The translations under genes were made by a program, and so were the position numbers. Positions 53,314 through 62,204 of a stretch of 64,000 nucleotides of DNA are shown here, one piece after another; position 1 is the stretch's first letter; each line of letters opens with the position of its first letter. The notes beneath the pieces are model-generated. The model was given only the letters and a program-made list of their open reading frames with translations, was not told the origin of the DNA and ran no database searches. Source of the DNA: an uncultured Tropicimonas sp. (GTDB taxonomy: Bacteria; Pseudomonadota; Alphaproteobacteria; Rhodobacterales; Rhodobacteraceae); the NCBI GenBank assembly GCA_947495685.1, contig CANLZY010000011.1:62001-126000 (forward strand). The letters run 5' to 3'.

Positions 53314-54764
53314 CACACCCCACTTGCCGGAATGCCGGTGCGTTCGACCGGTCGCGGCGCGGTCAGTTCCTTCCAACTCGACAACGCCGTGTTCACGGCC
53401 CCGTTGGGCGCGCGCGCAACAAACTCGCCCTGGCCTTCCTGAGTCCTGACCTCGCCGTCGACGATCGCAACCTGGCCACGGGTCAGCGTATAGCGCGGCA
53501 GGCCCTTGACCTGCTTACCTTCGAACACATTGTAATCGATAGAAGATTGCTGACTTCCGGCTGTGATCGTCTTGGCCTTCTCGGGATCCCAGACAACGAT
53601 GTCCGCATCCGATCCAATCAGTATGGCGCCCTTTTTAGGGTAACAATTCAGGATCTTCGCGATGTTCGTCGAGGTCACCGCCACGAACTCGTTCGGGGTC
53701 AACCGCCCTGTTGCCACCCCATGTGTCCAGAGCATCGGCATCCGGTCTTCAAGCCCACCGGTCCCGTTGGGGATCTTGGTGAAATCGCCGACGCCGAAAC
53801 GCTTCTGCTCGGTGGAAAAGGCGCAGTGATCCGTCGCCACAACCGACAGAGACCCCGATTGCAGCCCAGCCCAGAGGCTGTCCTGATGTTTCTTGTTGCG
53901 GAACGGCGGGCTCATCACCCGGCGTGCGGCGTGATCCCAGTCCTTGTCGAAATACTCGCTTTCGTCCAGCGTCAGATGCTGGATCAGCGGTTCGCCCCAG
54001 ACGCGCTTGCCATTCATCCGCGCCCGTCGGATCGCCTCGTGGCTGTCCTCGCAGGATGTATGAACCACGTACAACGGCGCACCGGCCATGTCGGCGATCA
54101 TGATCGCGCGGTTCGTCGCCTCGCCCTCGACCTGCGGCGGTCGGGAATAGGCGTGCGCCTCGGGGCCGTTGTTGCCTGCGGCCAACAGTTTGGCGGACAG
54201 TTCGGCCACGACATCGCCGTTCTCGGCATGCACCATCGGTGTCGCGCCCAGTTCGGCGCAGCGCTGGAACGAAGCGTACAACTCGTCGTCGTTCACCATC
54301 AACGCGCCCTTGTAGGCCATGAAATGCTTGAACGTGTTGATGCCGCGGTCCACGACCTCCTTCATGTCGTCAAACACCTGCTCGCCCCACCAGGTCACCG
54401 CCATGTGGAAGGAATAGTCGCAATTCGCGCGGGTGGACTTGTTGTCCCACCGCTTGAGTGCATCCAGCAGGCTCTCGCCCGGGCTTGGCAGCGCGAAATC
54501 CACTACCATTGTGGTGCCGCCCGCCAACGCCGCACGGGTGCCACTCTCGAAATCGTCGCTAGAATAGGTGCCCATGAAGGGCATCTCGAGGTGCGTGTGC
54601 GGATCGATCCCGCCCGGCATCACGTAGCACCCGGTCGCGTCCAGCACCTCGTCGCCCACCAGCCCCTCGCCAATGGCGACGATCTTGCCACCGTCCACCA
54701 GCACATCCGCCTTGTAGGTCAGGTCGGCAGTCACGATAGTTCCGTTCCTGATGACTTTGCTCAT
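53313..54764 (-). CDS. hydA: dihydropyrimidinase (hydantoinase)
   Basis: A 483-residue cytosolic amidohydrolase that opens dihydrouracil and dihydrothymine to N-carbamoyl-beta-amino acids. The binuclear zinc site is complete: DPHTHLE (His pair), a carboxylatable Lys in TFKHFMAYKG, His in MVHAEN and VVHTSC, and Asp in ATDHCAF. Length is typical. It lies second-step in the pathway between preTA and the carbamoylase. It is coupled to the ABC ATPase downstream and sits about 100 bp after the small membrane-protein gene. Confidence 0.95.
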   Translation of the reverse strand: MSKVIRNGTIVTADLTYKADVLVDGGKIVAIGEGLVGDEVLDATGCYVMPGGIDPHTHLEMPFMGTYSSDDFESGTRAALAGGTTMVVDFALPSPGESLLDALKRWDNKSTRANCDYSFHMAVTWWGEQVFDDMKEVVDRGINTFKHFMAYKGALMVNDDELYASFQRCAELGATPMVHAENGDVVAELSAKLLAAGNNGPEAHAYSRPPQVEGEATNRAIMIADMAGAPLYVVHTSCEDSHEAIRRARMNGKRVWGEPLIQHLTLDESEYFDKDWDHAARRVMSPPFRNKKHQDSLWAGLQSGSLSVVATDHCAFSTEQKRFGVGDFTKIPNGTGGLEDRMPMLWTHGVATGRLTPNEFVAVTSTNIAKILNCYPKKGAILIGSDADIVVWDPEKAKTITAGSQQSSIDYNVFEGKQVKGLPRYTLTRGQVAIVDGEVRTQEGQGEFVARAPNGAVNTALSSWKELTAPRPVERTGIPASGV

Positions 54765-54868
54765 TTCATTTTCCCTTCTTGTTCGGGCCCATCATCGGCG
54801 CGTTGCGGTATCGACGATGGAGAATTTCCAACGCCTGGCGTCTTCGACCGAGGTTTCACTTCGAAATA

Positions 54869-55525
54869 TCATCCTTCGCTCCGTTCCGGAACGTCCCCCC
54901 CAGATCCGCGCATCCGGCCAACTTCGATCCGCATCTTCTCGACTTCCAGAGCCAGCATTTCGTCTTCCAGCACCCGCCGACCACTGCGTTGAAAGTACAG
55001 AACGACGGTCATGAACCCTGACATGATCCCGCTGACGGCGGTCACAAGGATTGAGACGGTCTGGGCGGATTGTTGCTCGATAATTATGGCCTCTTCCACG
55101 AGGGCATCCCCAAGGCCTGCAATCTCTCGCGTAAACGCCACGAAATCTTCGGCGAACCCCTGGCGGGCTTGAAGGTTGTCGGCTTCTGCAACGGCAAGGA
55201 TTCTTCCTCGCACGTCGCCGCCGTCCGGGAACCTCACCAGCAGGCCCGTCAGGTCATCGACCATGCTTTTGGCCGCCCGAAGGCGATCCGTCAGGTCGGG
55301 CATGGCCACCATCGCGTCGACCCGGGCCACAAGGGCGTCGCTTGTCACCTCGAAATAGAAAGTCTCGGTGTCCCGCTGCAGGCTTGCGGCCTCCAGGCGA
55401 TAGAAGTCGACCTCCCCCCGGAGGAACCTGGCCTCCTCGCGGAGTTTCTGCACGGTATAGCCAAGAAGGCCGGCCGTCAGCGCCGCGAACACGGCCACCA
55501 GGGTCCAGCGAACCGAAGGCGTCAC
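54869..55525 (-). CDS. two-TM coiled-coil protein inside the pyrimidine operon, unknown function
   Basis: A 218-residue protein with transmembrane helices at about 7-25 and 165-187, and between them an extended, mostly helical periplasmic region (about 28-160) with coiled-coil character. A cytoplasmic C-terminal helix (about 190-218) is rich in Glu/Met/Arg (LEDEMLALEVEKMRIEVGRMR). The start is GTG 55525, overlapping the carbamoylase stop (GTGA), so it is translated in step with that enzyme. The layout recalls the sensing half of chemoreceptor-like or septum-type proteins but lacks any signalling domain. I do not recognise the family. Confidence 0.75.
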   Translation of the reverse strand: MTPSVRWTLVAVFAALTAGLLGYTVQKLREEARFLRGEVDFYRLEAASLQRDTETFYFEVTSDALVARVDAMVAMPDLTDRLRAAKSMVDDLTGLLVRFPDGGDVRGRILAVAEADNLQARQGFAEDFVAFTREIAGLGDALVEEAIIIEQQSAQTVSILVTAVSGIMSGFMTVVLYFQRSGRRVLEDEMLALEVEKMRIEVGRMRGSGGDVPERSEG

Positions 55526-56772
55526 TCCACGATCTCCGCCGCTTCCAGCACCGCGTGAAACAGCACGTTGGTCCCGGCTTCGGCCCATTCGGGGCTGATA
55601 TCCTCGGCCTCGTTGTGGGACAGCCCGTCCACGCAGGGGCACATGATCATTGAGGTCGGGGCGACATCGTTGATCCAGCAGGCGTCGTGACCTGCGCCGG
55701 AGATGATATCCATGTGGCTGTAGCCCAACCGCTCGGCGGCATTGCGCACTGCCGTCACACAGCCCGTGTCAAAGGCGGGCGGGTCGAACTGGCCCACCAT
55801 CTCGGCCGAGAACTGCACCCCGATTTCCTCGCAAAGCTTTGGTGCACGGGCGAGGAACTCCTCGACCATGGCGTTCAGCTTGTCCAGCAGGTGGGTGCGC
55901 ATGTCGACGGTGAAGACGACCTTTCCGGGGATGATATTGCGGGAGTTCGGGTAGACGTCGATATGGCCGATGGCGCCCACGGCGTTCGGCTGGTTCTTCA
56001 TCGCGATCTCGTGGACCAGCTCGGTCACCAGCGCCAAGCCGCGCCCGGCGTTCTTGCGCATGTGCATCGGGGTCGAGCCGGTGTGGCTTTCCTTGCCGGT
56101 CACGGTGCATTCGATCCAGCGCAGGCCCTGACCATGGGTGACGACGCCAATGTCCTTGCCCTCGGCCTCCAGGATGGGCCCCTGCTCGATGTGCAGCTCG
56201 AACAGCGCGTGCATCTTGCGGTCACCGACCGCCTCGTCGCCCTTCCAGCCGATCCGCACCAACTCGTCGCCAAACCGCTTGCCCTCGGCATCTTCCCGGT
56301 CATAGGCCCAATCCTGCGTGTGCTTGCCGGCAAAGACGCCGGAGGCCAGCATGGCAGGGGCAAAGCGGGTGCCTTCCTCGTTGGTCCAGTTGACCACGAC
56401 AATCGGGTGCCTGGTCTTGATCCCAAGGTCGTTCATCGAGCGCACGGCTTCCAGCGCGCCCAGAACGCCCAACACGCCATCATATTTTCCACCGGTGGGC
56501 TGCGTGTCCAGATGCGAACCGGCATAGACCGGCAGCGCGTCCGGGTCCGTGCCAGCGCGATAGGCGAACATGTTGCCCATCGTGTCGAGGCCCATCGTCA
56601 TGCCGGCGTCTTCACACCAGGACTGGAACAGCGCCCGACCCTTTGCATCGTCGTCCGTCAGCGTCTGGCGGTTGTTGCCACCCGCCACGCCGGGGCCGAT
56701 CTTGGCCATCTCCATGAGACTGTCCCACAGACGGCTCCCGTTGATCTTCAGGTTTTCACCAGGTGCGGCCAT
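55522..56772 (-). CDS. M20-family N-carbamoyl-beta-alanine/N-carbamoyl-amino-acid amidohydrolase
   Basis: A 416-residue metallohydrolase of the Zn-dependent M20 group. Metal and catalytic motifs are present: GSHLDTQPTGGKYDGVLG, NWTNEEGTRFAPAM, LHIEQGPILE and AGHDACWI. It should hydrolyse N-carbamoyl-beta-alanine or N-carbamoyl-beta-aminoisobutyrate to the amino acid, CO2 and ammonia, step three of reductive pyrimidine breakdown. N-carbamoyl-L-amino-acid hydrolase activity is an alternative. Starts 3 bp after the ACT-gene stop and overlaps the next gene. Confidence 0.92.
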   Translation of the reverse strand: MAAPGENLKINGSRLWDSLMEMAKIGPGVAGGNNRQTLTDDDAKGRALFQSWCEDAGMTMGLDTMGNMFAYRAGTDPDALPVYAGSHLDTQPTGGKYDGVLGVLGALEAVRSMNDLGIKTRHPIVVVNWTNEEGTRFAPAMLASGVFAGKHTQDWAYDREDAEGKRFGDELVRIGWKGDEAVGDRKMHALFELHIEQGPILEAEGKDIGVVTHGQGLRWIECTVTGKESHTGSTPMHMRKNAGRGLALVTELVHEIAMKNQPNAVGAIGHIDVYPNSRNIIPGKVVFTVDMRTHLLDKLNAMVEEFLARAPKLCEEIGVQFSAEMVGQFDPPAFDTGCVTAVRNAAERLGYSHMDIISGAGHDACWINDVAPTSMIMCPCVDGLSHNEAEDISPEWAEAGTNVLFHAVLEAAEIVE

Positions 56773-56775
56773 GAC

Positions 56776-57198
56776 TTACTCCTCAGGTTCCTCACGCGCG
56801 GCGTCCCGGCTGAGCCGGATCAGCGCGCTCAGCGCCGCCTCGGCCAGATGTTCCGGAACGAAGACGTGATCGTGATGGTTTGCGGCAACAACGTTGCACG
56901 GGATATTCTGTCCGGCCAGTTCCGCCGCGACGGCCGCTGTCAGGCCAACTCCGTCGAGCGCCGACGGCACATCAAGGGTGATCTGACGAAAGGCGTCGCT
57001 CGACATATCATCGGCCTCGACAATCAGCGATGTGCCTTCGGCTTCGCGGAACATTCCGCGAGCGTGCGGGAGCAGCCGAGCGCACTCCGCGTCACTTGCC
57101 GCCGTCACAAAGGCGAAACGGCCGGGCACAAGGCTGGGCGACATCAACCGCACCATTTCGTGCCCGTCCCTGACTCGCTCAGACATCGCTTCGGCCAT
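56776..57198 (-). CDS. ACT-domain protein (DUF2241/ACT_3-like)
   Basis: A 140-residue protein of the ACT-like DUF2241 type: two ACT-like halves, the first starting around residue 17 (LMSPSLVPGRFAFVTAASDAEC), the second around 70 (RQITLDVPSALDGVGLTAAVAAELAG). A ligand is likely to be a small amino acid or nucleobase-derived metabolite, such as beta-alanine. Its ATG follows the aminotransferase stop at once (TGAATG). It may be a regulatory sensor for the operon. Confidence 0.78.
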   Translation of the reverse strand: MAEAMSERVRDGHEMVRLMSPSLVPGRFAFVTAASDAECARLLPHARGMFREAEGTSLIVEADDMSSDAFRQITLDVPSALDGVGLTAAVAAELAGQNIPCNVVAANHHDHVFVPEHLAEAALSALIRLSRDAAREEPEE

Positions 57199-58524
57199 TC
57201 ATTCCAGCCCTGTCAGGACGGTGCGCAGCGTGCCGAACAGCTGATCGATATGGCTCTTTTCGATGATCAATGGCGGGCTCAGGGCAATGATGTCACCGGT
57301 CGTGCGGATCATCACGCCTTGGTCGTAGGCCTCCAGAAAAGCGGTGAAGGCCCGCTTGGTCGGCTCGCCGGCTATCGGCGACAACTCGATCGCGCCGATC
57401 AGTCCCATATTGCGGATGTCGATCACATGCGGGCAGTCCGCCAGCGAATGCAGAGCGTCTTCCCAGTACGGCGCAAGATCGGCGGCCCGCTGGAACAGGC
57501 CGTCTTCGCGGTAGGTTTCAAGCGTCGCCAGACCGGCGGCGGAGGCGATCGGGTTTCCTGAATAGGTGTAACCGTGGAACAGCTCGATCATGTGCTCCGG
57601 ACCGGTCATGAAGGCGTCGTGGATTTCGGCCGTAGCCAGCACAGCACCCATCGGGATCACGCCGTTGGTCAACCCCTTTGCGGTGGTAATCAGGTCGGGC
57701 ATCACGCCGAAATGCTCGGCGGCAAAGTTGGACCCAAGCCGGCCAAAGCCGGTGATGACCTCGTCAAAGATCAGCAGGATACCGTGCTTCGTGCAGATCT
57801 CCCGCAGCTTTTCGAGGTACCCCTTTGGCGGCAACAGCACCCCGGTCGAGCCGGCCATCGGCTCCACGATCACGGCCGCAATTGTCTCGGGGCCGTGCAG
57901 GGTGCAGATGCTCTCCAGTTCCTCGGCCAACCATGCGCCATGCTCCGGCTGTCCGCGGGTCATGGCGTTTTCCGGCAGGTGGGTCGCCGGCAGATGGTCC
58001 ACGCCCGTCAACAAAGAGCCAAAGAACTTGCGATTGTTGACGATCCCGCCCACCGAGATGCCACCGAAGTTCACCCCGTGGTAGCCGCGCTCGCGCCCGA
58101 TCAACCGCGTCCGCTGGCCCTCGCCGCGCGCCCGGTGATAGGCCAGCGCGATCTTCAGCGCCGTTTCGACGGATTCAGAGCCGGAGTTGGTAAAAAACAC
58201 ATGCTCGAACGGCTCCGGCGCCATGTCGCGCAGGGCGCTGGCCAGTTCGAACGCCTTGGGGTGGCCCATCTGGAAGGCCGGCGCATAATCCAGTTCGGCC
58301 GCCTGGGTCTGGATCGCCTCGACGATCTTCGAACGGTTGTGCCCGGCATTGCAGCACCACAACCCGGCTGTGCCGTCCAGCACCTCGCGGCCATCGTCTG
58401 TCTTGTAAAACATGCCATCCGCGCTGACGAACATGCGCGGAGCTTTCTTGAACTGACGATTTGCCGTGAATGGCATCCAGAACGCGCTGAGGTCGTTCGG
58501 AGCGGACTTGCGATCGAGCGCCAT
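57199..58524 (-). CDS. class III omega-amino-acid:pyruvate aminotransferase
   Basis: A 441-residue PLP enzyme of the class III group. Motifs: FWMPFTANRQFKKAPRMFVSADG near the start, GYHGVNFGG around 150, IFDEVITGFGRLG around 250 and the PLP Lys in TTAKGLTNGVIPMGAV around 280. Beta-alanine or beta-aminoisobutyrate with pyruvate as acceptor is the natural expectation from the operon. ATG 58524 was used; the frame is open farther upstream but unrelated. It is the promoter-proximal gene of the operon, 178 bp from the regulator start. Confidence 0.93.
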   Translation of the reverse strand: MALDRKSAPNDLSAFWMPFTANRQFKKAPRMFVSADGMFYKTDDGREVLDGTAGLWCCNAGHNRSKIVEAIQTQAAELDYAPAFQMGHPKAFELASALRDMAPEPFEHVFFTNSGSESVETALKIALAYHRARGEGQRTRLIGRERGYHGVNFGGISVGGIVNNRKFFGSLLTGVDHLPATHLPENAMTRGQPEHGAWLAEELESICTLHGPETIAAVIVEPMAGSTGVLLPPKGYLEKLREICTKHGILLIFDEVITGFGRLGSNFAAEHFGVMPDLITTAKGLTNGVIPMGAVLATAEIHDAFMTGPEHMIELFHGYTYSGNPIASAAGLATLETYREDGLFQRAADLAPYWEDALHSLADCPHVIDIRNMGLIGAIELSPIAGEPTKRAFTAFLEAYDQGVMIRTTGDIIALSPPLIIEKSHIDQLFGTLRTVLTGLE

Positions 58525-58577
58525 TGTTGTTCCCCTGCTGGCAGCCCCCTGAATTTTCGGAGCGGCTTGCGTTATGT

Positions 58578-58593
58578 TTGACCAAATGGTCAG
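58578..58593. promoter_or_regulatory. RutR-type operator
   Basis: TTGACCAAATGGTCAG matches the RutR consensus TTGACCA-N2-TGGTCAA at 13 of 14 defined bases. It lies in the divergent region between the operon's aminotransferase and the TetR/RutR-like gene, in the right place for repression of the operon and autoregulation. In RutR, uracil or thymine releases the protein from DNA; whether that holds here is inference. Confidence 0.85.
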
Positions 58594-58702
58594 GATCACG
58601 CTACCACGAGGCAAGAGTCAGTCAAGCAAATGCCGGAAAATGATGCACCTTGGCCGAAATGACCCCGGAAATCCCGGCCGTTGATGGAAATTTGAGCGTA
58701 GC

Positions 58703-59338
58703 ATGAATTCGCGATCTCCCCTTCCCCGCAAACCCGAAACGCGAATCCAGAAGCGCAACAACCAGGCCATTCTGGAGGCCGCCCTCGATGTGTTTTCGGC
58801 CAATGGCTTTCGCGGTGCCACGGTGGACCAGATTGCCCAGGCCGCCGGCCTGTCGAAACCCAACCTGCTGTATTACTTCCCCAGCAAAGAGGCGATACAC
58901 ACCGCCCTGCTGACCGGGTTGCTGGACACCTGGCTGGCCCCGTTGCGGCAGCTCGACGCCACCGGAGAGCCGATTGACGAGATCCTGATCTATGTCCGGC
59001 GCAAATTGCAGATGAGCCAGGACATGCCGCGCGAAAGCCGTTTGTTCGCAAACGAGATCCTGCATGGCGGCCCGCGTCTGCACGGGGTGCTTGCCGACGA
59101 GTTGAAGCCCCTGGTCGATGAAAAGGCAGCCGTCATTCGCGCCTGGGCCGCCGATGGGCGTATCGCTCCCGTTCATGCGCACCACCTGATCTTTTCCATC
59201 TGGTCGCTGACCCAACACTACGCCGATTTCGACATCCAGGTCCGCACGCTCCTGAGCGCAGCGGAGCCTGACCCCTTTCCGGAAGCCGAACGGTACCTGG
59301 TCACGCTGTTCACCAAGATGTTGACGCCAACCGGCTGA
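58703..59338 (+). CDS. rutR: TetR-family regulator, RutR-like
   Basis: A 211-residue TetR protein. The N-terminal HTH (about 18-62) reads KRNNQAILEAALDVFSANGFRGATVDQIAQAAGLSKPNLLYYFPSKEAIHTALL. The C-terminal domain (TetR_C, YcdC/RutR type) has the DMPRESRLFANEILHGG block of RutR. RutR controls pyrimidine catabolism genes in response to uracil and thymine. Divergent from the nine-gene operon; a RutR box sits between. Symbol given with moderate confidence. Confidence 0.88.
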   Translation: MNSRSPLPRKPETRIQKRNNQAILEAALDVFSANGFRGATVDQIAQAAGLSKPNLLYYFPSKEAIHTALLTGLLDTWLAPLRQLDATGEPIDEILIYVRRKLQMSQDMPRESRLFANEILHGGPRLHGVLADELKPLVDEKAAVIRAWAADGRIAPVHAHHLIFSIWSLTQHYADFDIQVRTLLSAAEPDPFPEAERYLVTLFTKMLTPTG

Positions 59339-59530
59339 CGCGGCGACAAAATTCCGGAACAGTCGATGCATCCCCAGGCCAAAAGCAGCGGCCGGGCAGG
59401 TCGTCCAGGGCAGGTCATTTGGCCGGTCGGTCGATCTGGGCTAACATGAAGCCTCGGTGCGCGCGGCACCGGATGGATCTCGACGGGACCCAGCCCACAC
59501 AGGACCCCCAGCCGGAACAGGACACCTGCC

Positions 59531-60691
59531 ATGACCTTCACCTTGACGAAATCGCAGCCGGACGATGCGCTCAGTTTGTCGGAACTGGATCTGTATCACC
59601 TGATCATGGAATACCGGATCGATCAGGGCCTCGACCCGATACCGCTCTCACTCGGATTGACGACAACGGCCGGACGGCATGTCGCCGACACGCTCTACAA
59701 CATCTGGGAACCAGACGTCGACCTGCCGCTCGGGGCCAACCTGCACAGTTGGAGCGATGCGGCCTATTACTCGGACCACCGCGCGCCACAGGTCATGTGG
59801 GATGCGCCCGGCCGGATTGGCGCCTCCTATCCCAGCGAAGGGTTCGAAACGAGCACCGCTGGCCCCGTAGATGTCGCCGCCGCGCTCGGCGCCTGGCAAT
59901 CTTCGTCCGGTCACGACGCGGTGATCGTCAACACGGGATCCTGGGCCGCGGTGGAGTGGAATGCCATCGGCGTCGGCGTCGGCAACGATCCGTCGGTCGG
60001 CGACTTCGGCGGCCGCATCTACCATGTCTGGTACGGTCGGGTCGAAGACCCCAACGGAGCGCCCGAGATCAAGGGTACACAGGGCCGGGACACGATCGAC
60101 GGGACTGTTTTTGACGACACGATGTTTGGCAGGGGCGGCGGCGACAAACTCGTTGGCAAGGGCGGCGCCGACCGAATCGACGGCGGCGACGGCAACGATA
60201 GAATCTTTGGCGGCGACGGGAAGGACTGGGTGGCCGGTGGAAGGGGCAAGGATACGGTCGACCTCGGCAAGGGAAACGACACCTTCAAGGACAGCGGGCA
60301 AGGTGGCGCCAAGGGGCGCGATATTGTCAGTGGCGGCGATGGGAACGACACGTTCAAGGGCGGTGGTGGCAACGACGTGTTTCGCGGCGGCAACGGACGA
60401 GACACTTTGAACGGCGGCGCCGGCAATGACACCCTCAAAGGGGGCGCCGGGCGTGACACATTTATTTTCAACGGAAAGTTTTTTGGAAAGGACACGGTGC
60501 AGGGATACGACGGCGACGTTATTATCATTGCGGCAAAGGGCGAGGCCACAACGCACGAACAGGTCCGGCAAGCGCTCGACAAGACGGCGGCGGGTGTCGT
60601 CTATGACTTTGGCGACGACGGGAAGAACACCATTACCTTTGCCGGAACGGACCTGGACGACATCGCGCTGACCCATTTCCAGTTTGGGTAG
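59531..60691 (+). CDS. secreted RTX-repeat protein with CAP/SCP-like N-terminal domain
   Basis: A 386-residue protein. Residues about 15-165 resemble a CAP/SCP (PR-1-like) domain ([38 protein letters not shown]). Residues about 180-310 hold at least eight RTX nonapeptides of GGxGxDxxx type ([36 protein letters not shown]), which fold with calcium outside the cell. A C-terminal hydrophobic beta segment follows, the usual type I secretion signal. No N-terminal signal peptide. No ABC exporter gene is adjacent. Confidence 0.85.
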   Translation: MTFTLTKSQPDDALSLSELDLYHLIMEYRIDQGLDPIPLSLGLTTTAGRHVADTLYNIWEPDVDLPLGANLHSWSDAAYYSDHRAPQVMWDAPGRIGASYPSEGFETSTAGPVDVAAALGAWQSSSGHDAVIVNTGSWAAVEWNAIGVGVGNDPSVGDFGGRIYHVWYGRVEDPNGAPEIKGTQGRDTIDGTVFDDTMFGRGGGDKLVGKGGADRIDGGDGNDRIFGGDGKDWVAGGRGKDTVDLGKGNDTFKDSGQGGAKGRDIVSGGDGNDTFKGGGGNDVFRGGNGRDTLNGGAGNDTLKGGAGRDTFIFNGKFFGKDTVQGYDGDVIIIAAKGEATTHEQVRQALDKTAAGVVYDFGDDGKNTITFAGTDLDDIALTHFQFG

Positions 60692-60795
60692 CGCACCGCA
60701 TCGCGCGACCGGCCCCGATGGTCGCGAAGGTCGATCACAGCCCGCGCCCGCGCAGCGTTGCATGGCCTGACCACGCAAGTTCCTGCCGCAAAACT

Positions 60796-60828
60796 CAAAA
60801 AAAGCCTGCCGAGAGATCCCGGCAGGCT
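60796..60828 (-). terminator. rho-independent terminator of the preTA operon
   Basis: Minus strand stem AGCCTGCCG...CGGCAGGCT (loop of 8) followed by TTTTTTTGAG. It lies about 55 bp after the preA stop. The plus-strand side lacks a T-tract, so it probably does not serve the RTX gene. Confidence 0.88.
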
Positions 60829-60884
60829 TCTGTCCTGACAACGCCACCCTGTTTACGAGTGTCCAACCTGGTCCGGTGGGCAGA

Positions 60885-62192
60885 CTATTCGGCCGCCTCG
60901 ACATGGGCCGGGTTGTTGGGATGGGACGTCCAATTGCCGTAATCGGGCGATACCGTCTTGCCTGTCCGTTCGTCGGTGTCCCCGGGCGCGAGGGTCTTCA
61001 TCGTGATGCATCCCTCAACCGGGCAGACATTGACGCACAGGTTGCAAGCCACACACTCGCTGTCGTCCACCTCGAAGACCCGACCTTCCTTCATCAGGAT
61101 TGCCTGGTGCGATGTATCTTCGCAGGCGGCAAAGCACCGGCCACACTTTATGCAGGCATCCTGGTCGATCACGGCCTTGGTGATGTGATTGAGGTTCAGG
61201 AATTGCCAGTCTGTAACGTTGGGCACGGCGCGGCCCGTGACATCCGCCACAGAGGTATAGCCCTTTTCATCCATCCAGCCGGACAGCCCCGAGATCATCT
61301 CTTCGACGATACGGAAACCATAGGTCATGACCGCGGTGCAGACCTGCACATTGCCCGCGCCAAGCGCCAGAAACTCTGCCGCGTCGCGCCATGTGGTCAC
61401 CCCGCCGATGCCGCTGATCGGGATGCCGGAGGTCTCCGGGTCGCGGGCGATCTCGGCCACCATGTTCAAGGCGATCGGCTTCACCGCCGGGCCGCAATAG
61501 CCGCCGTGCGTGCCTTTACCGTCGATCATCGGCTCTGGTGACATCGCGTCGAGGTTCACCGAGGTGATCGAGTTGATCGTGTTGATCAACGAGACCGCGT
61601 CAGCCCCGCCCCGCTTCGCCGCAGCCGCCGGATAGACGATATTGGTGATATTCGGAGTCAGCTTGACGATCACCGGCATCCGGGTGTTCTGCTTGCACCA
61701 GCGGGTGACCATTTCGATGTATTCGGGCACCTGCCCCACCGCCGAGCCCATGCCGCGCTCTGCCATGCCATGGGGGCAGCCAAAGTTCAGCTCAATCCCG
61801 TCAGCGCCGGTTTCCTCGACAACGGGCAGGATCGCCTTCCAGGCTTCCTCCTCGCAGGGCACCATCAGCGACACGATCATCGCGCGGTCCGGGTAATCAC
61901 GCTTGACCGCCTTGATCTCGCGCAGGTTCTGCTGGAGCGGCCGGTCGGTAATCAACTCGATGTTGTTCAGCCCGATCAGGCGCCGGTCCGCGCCCCAGAT
62001 CGCGCCATACCGGGGGCCGTTCACGTTGACCACCGGCGGGCCCTCGGACCCCAGTGTCTTCCAGACAACACCGCCCCATCCGGCCTCGAAGGCGCGGCGG
62101 ACGTTGTATTCCTTGTCGGTCGGCGGTGCCGAGGCGAGCCAGAACGGGTTGGGTGACTTGATGCCGACGAAGTCGCTTGCGAGATTTGCCAT
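60885..62192 (-). CDS. preA: NAD-dependent dihydropyrimidine dehydrogenase, PreA subunit
   Basis: A 435-residue protein. An N-terminal FMN-binding dihydroorotate-dehydrogenase-like barrel (1-320) shows ELNFGCPHGMAERGMGSAVGQ, and KLTPN and INTINS near the active site. The C-terminal 2[4Fe-4S] ferredoxin domain (about 330-410) has CIKCGRCFAACED and CVACNLCVNVCPVEGC. With PreT it reduces uracil and thymine to dihydro forms (reversibly). It is 12 bp downstream of preT. Confidence 0.95.
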   Translation of the reverse strand: MANLASDFVGIKSPNPFWLASAPPTDKEYNVRRAFEAGWGGVVWKTLGSEGPPVVNVNGPRYGAIWGADRRLIGLNNIELITDRPLQQNLREIKAVKRDYPDRAMIVSLMVPCEEEAWKAILPVVEETGADGIELNFGCPHGMAERGMGSAVGQVPEYIEMVTRWCKQNTRMPVIVKLTPNITNIVYPAAAAKRGGADAVSLINTINSITSVNLDAMSPEPMIDGKGTHGGYCGPAVKPIALNMVAEIARDPETSGIPISGIGGVTTWRDAAEFLALGAGNVQVCTAVMTYGFRIVEEMISGLSGWMDEKGYTSVADVTGRAVPNVTDWQFLNLNHITKAVIDQDACIKCGRCFAACEDTSHQAILMKEGRVFEVDDSECVACNLCVNVCPVEGCITMKTLAPGDTDERTGKTVSPDYGNWTSHPNNPAHVEAAE

Positions 62193-62204
62193 CTTTACCG
62201 TCCC

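Noticed and set aside
55687-57561. 624-codon plus-strand frame opposite carbamoylase, ACT gene and aminotransferase
   Set aside because: It spans three genes with clear motifs on the other strand; no domain in its own translation.
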